A stretch of 64,000 bases of DNA from Symbiotaphrina buchneri (Eukaryota > Ascomycota > Symbiotaphrinales > Symbiotaphrinaceae). Below the pieces are notes generated by a model, which made no database searches, was not told the DNA's origin, and worked only from the letters and a program-made list of their open reading frames with translations. The DNA lies in assembly GCA_001599915.1 (NCBI GenBank), contig BCIG01000002.1:248001-312000 (forward strand), written 5' to 3'. The translations under genes and the position numbers were made by a program. Below, one piece after another: positions 34,836 to 45,010 of this stretch (its first letter is position 1; each line of letters begins with the position of its first letter).

Positions 34836-35502
34836 ATGCCAGAGTCACAGCAACCCGACATCCTCCTCCTCTCACTCGCGCACCAGCCATGGTTCGACGA
34901 GCTATACGCCTCTTTCATCGAACGCCATCTCCTCACAAGCACACCTCGTCCGAGCTCCAAAGCCCGCCGGCGCACTACGCTACCTCAGCTCGCACACCCC
35001 ACAAGCCATCATCGTGACCGACCAAGGCGTCGTCGAGCCCAGCAGCCGCGCCGTCGTCACCGCACTACATCACTACGTATCCCAAGACGGCGGCACGCTC
35101 GTCGCAGGGCTCAACTTCCCCAACTTCACCAACGCCGATTCCTTCCGCGCCTTCTTCCACGACGGCCTGGGCTTGCCCTGGACGCCCGGCAGTTACCACC
35201 GCACAACGCACGCGCTGAACCCGGCGGCCCCGCTGCCGCACGGTGCCGCGAGGGAGCGGCTGCTGGCGGAGTATAGCATGAAGGCACTGCATGTCAAGGG
35301 CGCGAGGCCGTCGGATCGGCTGTATGCCTCGACGGAGGACTCGGTGGTGGAGAGCAGAGTGTTTGCGTCGATGCCTGTGGAGGCAGGAGAGGCGGCGGTG
35401 GCGCTGACGAAGTTGGGAGACGGGTACGTGGCGTATCTTGGGGATGTGAATGGCGAGGAGGGCACGCTGAGAGTGGTGCTTGCGCTGTGTGGGCTTGTCT
35501 GA
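34836..35502 (+). CDS. conserved-looking protein of unknown function, frame-broken
   Basis: From the ATG at 34836 the frame reads MPESQQPDILLLSLAHQPWFDELYASFIERH. Sensible protein then continues in the +1 frame as LVRAPKPAGALRYLSSHTPQAIIVTDQG to a stop at 35500-35502. No GT...AG interval of usable length lies at the switch (about 34925-34945), so a 1-nt indel or assembly error is likely. The product (~220 aa) includes GGTLVAGLNFPNF, FFHDGLGLPWTPGSYHRTTHALN and GYVAYLGDVNGEEGTLRVVLALCGL, a layout I associate with uncharacterised fungal proteins of flavodoxin/class I glutamine-amidotransferase-like fold. No catalytic triad can be assigned. It is tail-to-tail with the aldolase gene, 62 bp apart. 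Confidence 0.6.
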
Positions 35503-35564
35503 TGTGTTCTCGAAAGACATCAAGAGGAGAAGCTCAAGATGACCGGCTCAGATTGCATGTCACC

Positions 35565-36401
35565 CTATGCTAGATTCTCATACAACGGCTCCCTCTCCAC
35601 CTCCCTCACCCACAGCTCCCACGCACGCATAAACGCACCCCTCGTCATCCCCATCGTGCCCTCAATCTCGCACTCATCCAGATACCTAATCCCCTCTGCC
35701 TTGCCGCCCGCAACCGCCGCGCTCATCGCCAGCGCACTCGTCTGCACCAGCGCGTTCTGCCGCGTATACACCGCGCGCATAACCACCTCCTCCACACTCG
35801 CGCCCACCACCGTCATGCCATGCCCGCGCATCAACACCACCGGCACCTGCACCTCCTCCTCCTCTACCTCACTCCCCTCTTCTTCCAGTGGCGAGAACTT
35901 CTCCGCCAGGCTCGCCCCCAGCCGCACATCCTGGACGAGCATATCGCGCTTCTCCCCCTGGGCCGAGACATCCGCCACATCCCACACCGGCACGCCCGCG
36001 CCCAGGAAGCCCGCGAGATGAAAACACGCTCTCAGCGGCACATTGGTAATGCCGTACGGCAGCACGGCGTCGGCGTGGGAGTGCACGACGGCGCCGACGC
36101 TCGGGTACCGCTTGTAGACCTCGCTGTGGATGAAGCGCTCGCTGAAGCCCTTGGGCGCGTCCGGGTTGATTGGTGCCGCGTCGCTGATGGAGTACGTTAC
36201 GAGGTCGGAGGGGCAGGTGATGGTGCCTGGAGCGGCGGAGTGCGACATGATGAATTCCGTGGAGGGGTTGATGGGGGAGCGCATGGATAGGTGTCCGAAG
36301 GCGTCGAGGACGGCGTGGTGGTGTAGGATGTGCAGGCCGTGGATGAGGGTCCGGTGCTGAGAGGAGTTGGGGGGATGGGTGTCGGAAGGAGGGTGGGACA
36401 T
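35565..36401 (-). CDS. class II aldolase/adducin-family protein
   Basis: A single exon, 278 codons. The fold's zinc site is visible as HSHAD (near residue 108) and RGHGMTVVG. FGHLSMR near residue 37 and GFLGAG complete the family pattern. Related enzymes act on sugar phosphates (fuculose-1-P or ribulose-5-P type) or on other small hydroxy-acids; fungal members are mostly uncharacterised. An acidic insertion (EEEGSEVEEEE) before the RGHG motif is unusual. The gene sits among oxidoreductases and a sugar transporter, which fits carbohydrate catabolism by context only. Confidence 0.88.
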   Translation of the reverse strand: MSHPPSDTHPPNSSQHRTLIHGLHILHHHAVLDAFGHLSMRSPINPSTEFIMSHSAAPGTITCPSDLVTYSISDAAPINPDAPKGFSERFIHSEVYKRYPSVGAVVHSHADAVLPYGITNVPLRACFHLAGFLGAGVPVWDVADVSAQGEKRDMLVQDVRLGASLAEKFSPLEEEGSEVEEEEVQVPVVLMRGHGMTVVGASVEEVVMRAVYTRQNALVQTSALAMSAAVAGGKAEGIRYLDECEIEGTMGMTRGAFMRAWELWVREVEREPLYENLA

Positions 36402-36758
36402 GGTGAGAGGACGAGTGAAAGAGGTCTGGAATGAGGTCTGAATTTTGGCTGGCCTGGGATTTGTTGATGCTGGTGTCTGGTGGTGGTTGAAATTGTGTTG
36501 GCGAGTAAGATAGCGATAAGAGGTGGTTGGATGGTGTTACCCCGCATTCCTCATGCAGGTGGATAAATCACCATTCCGAACTTCCCGCGGTATTGATCCT
36601 TGTACGCATCATGTCCTACAGGACAATGTGCGAAAGCATACTATGGACATACTTCAAAGACATCGTAAGGGATCATCGGCTCAGTGGATATTAAACACAG
36701 TAACATCAACAGACACCAAAAAGTCCAACAGAGCAGCGCCCTCTCCATAATTTGCTAT
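36402..36758. other. intergenic
   Basis: The 5' flank of the aldolase gene and 3' flank of the oxygenase gene. No supported feature. Confidence 0.4.
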
Positions 36759-38027
36759 CTAGGCCTCCATCTTCAACCCCTGACTCCTCGCGGCCTGCGT
36801 CGCTCTCGCTAACAAATGTTCCTCCGCCGTCCTGGTCTCGGGGTACTTATCCACAAAGCCCTCTCTACTCGCCTTAACGCCAGGAATCTTCTTCATGACC
36901 GTGTCCTTGCTCGGATGCAGAAAATACGCAATACACCATCGATCGCGCTTCCCATCCTCCTGGTTATACCGCGTCGCCGTGGTCACGCGGTGCAGCGTGC
37001 TCTTGAGCGCGCCCGCGCTCCAGGCTTCGAGCATGTCGCCTAGGTTGATGAGGATCATGTCGTTGTAGACGGGTGCGTCGACCCACGATTCGGACGGGGA
37101 GATCTGGGGGGATGTGTAGTGTGGGGGCCGCACTTGCAGCCCGGAGATGGATTGTTGGAAGAGGAGCTGTGGGTTGCGTGTTAATTTCTGGTTCGGGTAG
37201 GGGTTGTTGGGGAAGAGCGTACGGTCAGGGAGCCCCAGTCGGTATGTGGCGAGATCCTGTTCCGGGGCAGACCATCCTTTTCAGGCTTCTCAGGGATGGG
37301 GTAATGCATCAACTCGAAGTTATCGAAAGACGGTACGTCCCACTTATGCACACTGGCGAAATAATCCCGCGGCAGCTGCATTGCAAAACAAAGATCAGCT
37401 ACTTCCCAATGGCGCTCTCCAAATTTCAACGTACCCCTAACGCCAGCGCAAAGCATTCCAAGATCCTAATACCGAGCGCATGCGCTTTCTTCTGAAAATC
37501 CAGAATGAACTGTTTGTGCACGGTAAGCGGCTCTGGCAGACCCGCGGCATCGAAGTTTTCGTCCCGGATGAATTTGTTCAGCGAGATGGCTTCCCGCGGA
37601 TCGGGCCGTAGCTCTTTCCCGTCTCTGGAAGAGGGCAATTAGCTCCAGGTGTCATGAGGAAGTCGGAGTTCTTACGCTGTGGTTGCAGTGGGCTTGTAGG
37701 GTTTGTAACCCATGTTCTGCGATGGCTTGTATGGACATGTCATTTTCACCTCGTCGGGACTCGCGAAGAAGCTCTTTGTCTATGAGTTACTTCATCAGTG
37801 GAATGCTCCGAAAGCACCGCTAGAAAGCCTGTGAAGGGCGGCAGATGCCCAGAATTGGGACTCACGATATCAAACATCCTATCCACATCCGCTTGCGGGA
37901 TACCGTGGTTCTTGACGTAGAAGAACCCCCATTCAGCACATGCTTTCGTCACTTCCTCTGCCGTTGCCGAGGGGTTTTGTATGTATGCGGCCAAATCAAT
38001 GATGGGGATTGAGTCTGTTGATGCCAT
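36759..38027 (-). CDS. 2-oxoglutarate/Fe(II)-dependent oxygenase
   Basis: Five exons (38027-37866, 37779-37676, 37624-37435, 37375-37223, 37166-36759) sum to 339 codons (338 aa). The DIOX_N half begins SIPIIDLAAYIQNPSA and includes CAEWGFFYVKNHGIP. The catalytic core has H196 and D198 (SPHTDWGSLT), with the distal His in LKSTLHRVTT. The usual 2OG-binding R-x-S is R-x-C here (RWCIAYFLHP), a modest departure. Splicing between HTDWGSLT and LLFQQSISGLQVR is exact. Substrate unknown; the family includes gibberellin-oxidase-like and naringenin-dioxygenase-like enzymes. A second member of this superfamily lies at 47.9-49.4 kb. Confidence 0.92.
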
Positions 38028-38559
38028 TTCTCTTGCACTAGAGAAACTTGATCCTATTTCCTGTAGGATGCTGGTTTTCTTGGCTGGCTTGGCCGTCCTT
38101 CTAATATCGGGCCTTGATGATGCTGCTCTTTGAAGATGGATGACGTTGGGGGTCCGTGGGGGTGGAGAGATAAGCTTCATCCGTCAGCGTCGCCACTTTT
38201 CTCGGCCGTTGCAATTCTCTACCTCTTGTTGTTTGCTTAGCAGATGCGGGGGGTATTTTCATGATGTCAGCGCAACCCTGCATGTGAATCCCAAAGCCCG
38301 TCGAAATTCATGTCAGACATGGAATTGAGGGAATTTTGTGTAGCAAACATGCATCTGGGTACCCCGCAATTCATAATACATAAAGAGGCCCCTGAACAAC
38401 CGGGATCGAAGATTATGTACTGACAGTTCATCTTCTTCTCTTGGAATATATACACATATATCCCAAATTAGTTGTGACGCTCTTCTGTACCGTTACTGCT
38501 AGCGTCGTACCAGGGCTTGAAACATGACACCTAGCCCTCAGGATCCTATAGCGGCCGCC
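38028..38559. other. intergenic
   Basis: Upstream of the oxygenase gene and left flank of the retroelement fossil. No gene supported; no LTR-like direct repeat could be matched to the right side. Confidence 0.4.
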
Positions 38560-39190
38560 AGAGACAACTTCGATTCAAACTCTTCATGGGCCCTAAAGAT
38601 TCAGGGAAGCTGCGAATGGTCCATGTATACTGTCCAATCAACGTTGCGACCATCAAGAGTAACTATCCAATGCAACATATTGAACAGATTCTACAGAAGC
38701 TAGGGCAAAGCTATCTCAAGGTCTTCTTTCGAGCGGACGCAAGCAATGGATACTAGGCAGTGGCATTGGCCAAGGAGCACGCACATAAGACAGCGTTCAC
38801 GTCTTATCTAGGACAGCTCTGCTACCTACGAATAGGGGCAGGGACTGACGGGGGACCTGCAACATACTCCCGTCTGAAGGACATTATGACGGGTCCAATA
38901 CCTCGTCCAGACGTGGAGCCGGCATTGGATGAGAGCATCCCCAAACATGCTACGCTCGCCCATTTCATGGATGATGATGCGGGAGGCGCGGATACCTTCA
39001 TGAACTTATCCTTGTTCCTTAGGGACCACTATTTCCCCGGTGTTTTATGGGCCCGTCTTAGCCTGAATCATAAGAAGTCGAACTGGATGGAGTGCTTTTT
39101 TCTAATGTCACACGTCAGATTCTACATATTGATATGTCAGGTCGAACATGTCTCGACGAGCATCGAAGTCATGCAGCCACCGCCTGAATG
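38560..39190 (+). mobile_element. Gypsy-like retroelement fossil, reverse-transcriptase part
   Basis: The translated plus strand resembles the reverse-transcriptase domain of fungal Ty3/Gypsy-type polyproteins: a KLRMV opening, TIKSNYPM, a DASNGY palm motif, KTAF, and a second palm motif HFMDDDAGG. Only this portion of pol is recognisable. No LTRs, gag, integrase or target-site duplication were found, so the element is fragmentary, broken in at least a couple of places, and probably old. The following kilobase (to about 40.0 kb), with Asp-, Ser- and Pro-rich open stretches, may belong to the same insertion or to another decayed element. Confidence 0.8.
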
Positions 39191-41150
39191 GACTCAGCCT
39201 GTTGGAAGCGTGCCGACCACCGCCGTCGTACCGTCTATGATCATTATCAGCAGCAGCAACAAGTCGTCCAACGGCGAGGGCTCTAATAACGGTAGCAACG
39301 ACCATAACCGGGATGATGACGACGACGACTGGGGCTCCTCGCTGCCGTTCATGCCACCCTCTGTTTTGTTATCGCCTCCCCTGCGGTCACCGGCCGGCCA
39401 ACAACGCTAACGATATCCACGGCCGCCCGTGTCCCAGCCACGACAACAGCCCTCGGGACAGCGTTTCTCTGCGTCACCACCGCCTACCCCCATGGCCGCA
39501 AGTGGCCGTCCACGCCGCACGGGCGCTGCCGCTGGGCCGGGGCGATACTAGGAGCCGCCAATCCGGACGTCAGCAGCCAACACCCGTGCCTATCACCCGC
39601 GGGGGTCACGGCTGGTGGTTTCCTTACCTTCCCCGGACACTGTGGACGACTTGGATCTTGTGCATGGATCGTGAAAGCCTGCTGTGACCCGGTGCGCTAA
39701 CGGTTCTGCAGTTCAGAGCAGCTTGCAGGATCAATCTATAAGGAGTGATGGGGACGGGTTCGATTCAGTCACAGCGTCAAGGGCCAAGGCTGAGGAAGTA
39801 GCGGAGTCCTGGGAGGATGAGCTCAGTGCTGACGAGGATGGTCTTAAGCCCGTCCTAGCGCAGCCTTCAACTGTCAACCCCCCAAAGGCGCCACCTCCCA
39901 CCCCGGCTTCTCCCCAGCGGACAGTAGAAGAAGACTTTATACTTCTGGGTATCTACCATCACCGTTCTTCAGGGAAAGAGGCAAAGAAACGAGTAAACTA
40001 AGACATTTGTTCAAGCTACCGGCGAACTGGGATGAACAGGATGAAAGAACCCTCAGCAAGATACTGGAGCTCGGCTCAGTGCTGCCAGCCTGAAAGATCT
40101 TATAATCAGCTGTGGCAGAAAGCCAGACTTCATCTGCGGCATGACGGCCGTAAAGAAAATTGAATCATTCCGAAGACGGTCGAGTGCGGATTACACGCGC
40201 AAGAATTGCCGGTAGCCGGGATGGAGGTATAGGATGGAAGACAGAGGAGGGATGGGACTTGAAAAAGATCAGTGGAAATGGGTCCTGAAAGAAGCAGACA
40301 GACATCTCAGAAGGTACAGTGCTTGCATCCTGCTAAGCTTCTTCTACTTCAGCTGAGCCGTCTAGATGAACAGGCCACCGTGTGTGCAACTATACATCGA
40401 GTAGCGGAGTCGGAATGTTGTGGCATGGTGTGCCGAGTTCTGCCGATGCAAGATGCTACAGCTCCGTAAGAACCTTGAGAGAAATGTGTCGTTGCACCGG
40501 GGGCACACTTCAAATCTTTCACTGCAATCCGCACAACACAAACAAACTAATTGATGTCGAAGATAACGAGGAGGCACTGTTTCAAAACAAGTGGGGCTTC
40601 ACAGCCTGGCGATGGATAGCTATGCTGAACACAAGAAGGCATTCCAACAGGTAGTGACGGACTGGCAGAAGGATGATACTCATGAAAGGACGGTAGTCAC
40701 TGGTGCAAGCTGGACTCCTATGCCTTCAAGGAAGGCTGTTGTTTTTGCCCTGCTCTCACGCTTTCTATCTGCTTTCTATCTGCTTTATGAACCGAGCCCT
40801 TTTATAGCTTCGCAACTGAGCTTCTTAGAAATGCAAGCAACTTTACACGACCAAGCCTACTACGTAGGATGCCACACCTATAATCCTTGTTAGGGCCTCC
40901 TCTTCTTTCTGGTGACCTATGCAGGGAGGCCTGCAAGCACTAGATAAGGATGAACTGCAGATGACCTGCAGGATCCTGGGCTTCTGCAGAGATATGTGCG
41001 TCTAAACAATCCAATTAGTCTCACATTTCAGCTGGCCATATAAGTGAATCAAAATAGCGCACAACAGCACTAAGAGCCCTTTGGCGAGCAAAGGTACCAG
41101 GCAACCCATTCACTGTTACTAACTATATATATTACAATAAGCTGTTCATT
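39191..41150. other. decayed, gene-poor stretch right of the retroelement fossil
   Basis: Open frames at 39313-39687 and 39684-40001 are low-complexity (Pro/Ser/Asp-rich) and I assign no function. From 40000 to 41150 coding potential is lost on both strands. Trinucleotide runs (AGCAGCAGCAAC near 39250) are present. The whole looks like degraded repeat DNA. Confidence 0.4.
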
Positions 41151-41159
41151 TTTAATAAT

Positions 41160-41410
41160 TCCAGAGTAATGGCGCAGTGGTTGGAGAGGACGCTTCTCCG
41201 CCGTGTTGCCATGAAGAAAGGTGGTGCTATGGTACCCCCTAGGTTGGGATGCCAACCTGGGAAGACGCCGTCCGACATAGCATAGCAAAAGACGTTCGAG
41301 TCTTTTCATAAGGGCCCCCCGCCAGTGGCGGGGGGCCCCTAACTTTATGCCACTCTCGTCACCTGATTTAGAAGAGTAGGACCCTGGTTCAATTCGTGGT
41401 GTTGACATAT
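41160..41410 (+). repeat. tRNA-like box pair around a perfect hairpin, poly-T end
   Basis: A box-A-like sequence (TGGCGCAGTGGTTGG, from about 41169) and a box-B-like sequence (GGTTCAATTCG, about 41386-41396) are followed by an (A/C)-poor T-rich run (41411-41437). The spacing of over 200 bp and poor T-stem pairing rule out a normal tRNA gene. Between the boxes is a perfect 13-bp inverted repeat with one spacer base (41312-41324 / 41326-41338). This could be a tRNA-derived SINE remnant or unrelated sequence. Confidence 0.3.
41312..41338. repeat. perfect 13-bp GC inverted repeat, 1-nt spacer
   Basis: The arm GGGCCCCCCGCCA is followed after one G by its exact reverse complement. It lies in gene-poor repeat-like DNA, and no adjacent gene end would explain it as a terminator. 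Confidence 0.75.
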
Positions 41411-41447
41411 TTGTTTTCTTTTTTTTTCTTTTCTTTTTTAATACATA

Positions 41448-41490
41448 GCAAAAAGAGATGTCCAGCGAGGATCGAACCCCGGCCGGATGT
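41448..41490 (-). other. tRNA 3'-half-like sequence, minus strand
   Basis: The minus strand reads GGCCGGGGTTCGATCCTCGC, with a canonical box B (GGTTCGATCCT) and four of five T-stem pairs, followed by an acceptor-like stretch and TTTTT. No matching 5' half or D-arm was found upstream on that strand, so it is a tRNA fragment or SINE tail at best. It points toward the T-rich end of the plus-strand unit at 41160-41410. Confidence 0.35.
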
Positions 41491-41952
41491 TACATTTGCC
41501 TCTTTTGTGCTTACTCTGTTCTTGCAATGAGGATACATACCAAAGACATACATATCAGATATTGAGTCACCAGCAGAGCGCTATTCCTCAGTGGTAGAAC
41601 GATCTGAAACAAGGCAACAAGGAAATAGGATCATTGAGACAATGCTATTCAGAAATCACAATGCACCGGTCATAATCAGGATTGGAGTTCACATAAAGGA
41701 TGTAACAAAGCCCATTTTGAGACAGAGCTTCGGAGTTGAATTAAACCCGTAAAGATCGTATCTGAAACGTCAATGGAGGTTGCATCACAGACTCGGTCTG
41801 AAACCACTTGTATCATGGTAGTTTCCAGACAATGGCCAAAAGATCTCTTGCCAGGCTTATATATGGGTCCCTATTGCCGGTAATCTGCAGCACAAATCAA
41901 AGAATAAGAGCACAGAGAAAACCCTCGATAAGCCTATCATCGCCGACGAACC

Positions 41953-42903
41953 ATGATCGCCGTCCAAGATCATTTATTTCGCGACCACACCGGTGTCATG
42001 CTGACCCAAGAATACCTTCACGCCCAGGCCTTGGTCCTCGGTATACCAGAAGCTCATCATATAAGCCACAACGCCGTCAAAACTCAAGACGATATGATGC
42101 ATCCCGACGACAATGAGCAGTCCCAGACAAAGGAAATTTTCAGCAGAGAGGCTCGCATGCCGCACCACAAGCAGCAGCCATTGACGACTATCCGCCCTTC
42201 GAAACCCATCCATGAAGCTGGTCTTCACGGAATTTTGAGGCAGCTGGGAAGCTGGCTTTATTCGGTGGACGGACAGACGCTCAACCATATGTGGAAGGCG
42301 TTTACGAGAGCGTTGAGGGCTATTGACAATAAGGTGGGAGAGGCATTGACTTTGATGCCAGCCCTCGAGGATCTGAGGCCGGCATCCCATGATCGAGGAC
42401 CGGCGCATCACACATCAGGTTGCTTCCAGCTGCAGAAACCGAGCAACGGACATGTCTACGGTGACTTTTTCTCGGAGACCCCAGGGCTGCACAACTTCAC
42501 GACACAGCTAGTCTTTCGCTCCACCCGCCGGAGTTCCAAACCAGACACCAAGCCTCCTCCCGAAACGGTCATCACGCCTCCAGTTAGGATCCATGTCACT
42601 CGCAAACATAACGAAGTATTTCAATTCCTCTTCCCACCGAATGGAGAGCCTCGACAGGGTACAATCAGCTGGAAGAAGTTTGTGGCAGCTATGGAGTGGC
42701 TTGGTTTCATTGTCAAGCCTTCCGGCGGCTCCTTACGAAAATTCGTCCCGCCGCGGGATACTGGGTGGAGGGGGGTGATTGCACTCAATGAGCCGCATCC
42801 CGAGACGAGGATATCTCCAATTTTGGCAGGCAATATTGCCAAAGATCTGGAAGAGAATTATCATTGGACTAACGAGACGTTTGTGGCCGATAAAGCTGAA
42901 TAG
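41953..42903 (+). CDS. uncharacterised protein with HicA-like C-terminal region
   Basis: A single exon, 316 codons. The N-terminal two thirds are low in recognisable features (helical stretch LHGILRQLGSWLYSVDGQTLNHMWKAFTRAL, residues ~92-122). The C-terminal ~90 residues (NEVFQFLF..., ISWKKFVAAMEWLGFIV, GGSLRKFVPP, IALNEPHP, LEENYHW) resemble a small alpha-beta domain seen at the ends of many fungal proteins and similar in layout to the HicA/dsRBD-like fold. The likeness is by eye and tentative. No signal peptide or membrane helix. It sits alone between decayed repeat DNA and the sugar transporter. Confidence 0.65.
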   Translation: MIAVQDHLFRDHTGVMLTQEYLHAQALVLGIPEAHHISHNAVKTQDDMMHPDDNEQSQTKEIFSREARMPHHKQQPLTTIRPSKPIHEAGLHGILRQLGSWLYSVDGQTLNHMWKAFTRALRAIDNKVGEALTLMPALEDLRPASHDRGPAHHTSGCFQLQKPSNGHVYGDFFSETPGLHNFTTQLVFRSTRRSSKPDTKPPPETVITPPVRIHVTRKHNEVFQFLFPPNGEPRQGTISWKKFVAAMEWLGFIVKPSGGSLRKFVPPRDTGWRGVIALNEPHPETRISPILAGNIAKDLEENYHWTNETFVADKAE

Positions 42904-43150
42904 CGGGATGTTGAGACAACTTTAGTACTGTTAGTTGGCTTTTAGCTTAGCTATCTGAATCAAAGGTTGTTTGGGAAGGAAGTTCAAAGGATATGATATT
43001 AGTTCCCGGTATCAATGCCAGTAAAGACTTCCTCCAAGCTTTTGTCTATACGTAATACCACCATTCTAGTCTATCTGCGGACCGTTAGATGATGCCTCTC
43101 CTTTACCAGGTCATCCCCTCAATCCCCTGCCATTGCATTGCCTCCCCAAT

Positions 43151-45010
43151 CTACGACCTCTCCACATGCGCCTTATCCGCGTCCGCGTCCGGCTCCAGAG
43201 TCAAATGCAGCCTTTTATGGGGCTGTGCATCCGCCTTGAACGCCCCAGTCTCGGGATCAAGCACACCCTGACCCTTCTTCGCAGCATGCAGGAGCTGCGG
43301 GTTCTGTTCTTCCAGCTGCTTGAAGTTGCGCTCGGCGTCCCAGACCCAGGGACTATCGGCCGCGAAGAGCAGATCGATTTCCTCCAGCGACCGCTGGTTC
43401 GTCTCGGGGTACAGCGCCCAGACCATGGGGATCGTGATGACGTTGCACGCCCCGAAGATGTACAGCGTCTTCTCGCCGATGGCGTTGAACATCACCGGGC
43501 ATAGCAGCGTTAGCCACCCGTTGCCGATGCTCCACCCGAATACGCCGAAGGCGTTGCCCTTGGCGCGTACTTGTAGTGGGAAGATCTCCGCCGGGATGAG
43601 CCACGGCACGGTCAGCCAGGTCGCGCCAAAGATCGCCGTGAACAAAAAGACGAAGAAGGTGCTGGCGGCACCATATGCGGCTGCTTTGTCGGCATCTCCG
43701 GCTGCGGCAGCGTCCTGTCCGAGGCGGGACATGCCGCCGGCCAAAAACATCGCGATGCCCTGCCCGACGCTCCCCCAGTACAGCGTCCAACGACGGCCAA
43801 TTCGATCAAGCGTGAAGACACAGATAAGAGTCGCGAACATGTAGGTTATATTATTCGTTCCGGATATCCAGGCGGCCTTCTTTGATGAATATCCGGCAAT
43901 GGCGAAGATGGTGGGTGCATAGACCGTGACTCCGGCGATGCCGATCCACTCCTGCATGATCTGCAGCCAGATGACGAGCTGGACGCGGCGGGCCATGTGC
44001 AGCTTGCCTGAGCCAATGCCGAAGAACATGTGAAAGTACGTATTCTGGTGCGACGTCTCCTTCTCCAGCTCTGCAATGGCCAGAATATCTTGGAATTCGG
44101 CCTCGGCACGCTCCTTGTCTTCGCCGTCCTTGCCCCGCAGCCGTCCCAGGATATAGCGCGCTTCTTCCGTGCGGCCGACTTTGGCCAGCCACCGCGGCGA
44201 CTCGGGGAAGAACCAGACGATGGAGAATAGCAGTAGCAGGGGGATGATTTGGAAGGCGATGGGGAAGCGCCAGACGAAGGGAGAGTTGCCATTGTCGACG
44301 TAGGAGCAGCCGCTTTGAGGCCTGTTAGCGGGTTTAACACAGTGCTGGATAGGGCAAACCATACAATTCGAGCCAGTACGCCACGACAACACCAAAAATA
44401 TTCAGGGTGAACTCGATCGCGACAAACTGCCCGCGGGAAGTATGCTCAGCGGTCTCCGTGGCCCAGACCGGGACGATAGCGTTCAGGATCCCGGTTCCGA
44501 TGCCATTGACGAAGCGCGCTCCAAGCATCCAGTTGTGGTTCTGCGCGCTACATTGAAGAGACGCTCCAAAGACGGCCCAGGCAGCTCCTAGAGCGATCGT
44601 CCTGATCCGGCCGATCTTGTCTCCGACCCATCCGCCGAACAGACATCCCCACAGGGTCCCGAAGTAGTAGATGGACACGATGCCGCCCTGCAGGATACTG
44701 CTGGTGATGACGCTGGCGCCCGTCTCGGGGTCTTTGTATCCGAATCCCATCAGTTGCATGTAATCTGCTGCGTTATTCACGCCGCCTGGAAAGATGTCAA
44801 TAAATGTTTCTGAGAAGAAGTACAGCAGGACGTACCCATCATCCCCTGATCATATCCAAAGAAGAAGATACTCAGCCCTGCCACGCAGTTGACGCTGTCA
44901 TCGGTCAGTCACAGCGAATGCCGGGGGATCGAGAACAGGAAGACTCACGCGATTAACAACGCCCTCTTCTCATACTTGGCCGCGATGCGGAACCCGCTCA
45001 TCTGATCCAT
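43151..45010 (-). CDS. MFS sugar transporter (sugar-porter family)
   Basis: Exons 45010-44949, 44894-44836, 44785-44365 and 44321-43151 sum to 571 codons (570 aa), with twelve expected transmembrane helices. Sugar-porter signatures are present: FFFGYDQGMMGGV in TM1, GDKIGR after TM2, PESPRWL before the central loop, and PAEIFPLQVRAKGNA (the PESPR/PETK-type second half), ending YPETNQRSLEEIDLLF. It moves a hexose, or a related sugar or polyol, with protons across the plasma membrane; the substrate cannot be told. The third intron is only 43 bp. It lies next to a class II aldolase, two SDRs and two 2OG oxygenases, which may make a dispersed sugar-use neighbourhood. Confidence 0.94.

Noticed and set aside
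35820-36290. 156-codon plus-strand open frame
   Set aside because: Antisense shadow of the class II aldolase gene.
41160-41600. true tRNA genes
   Set aside because: Box A and box B are too far apart or on opposite strands; no cloverleaf can be folded.
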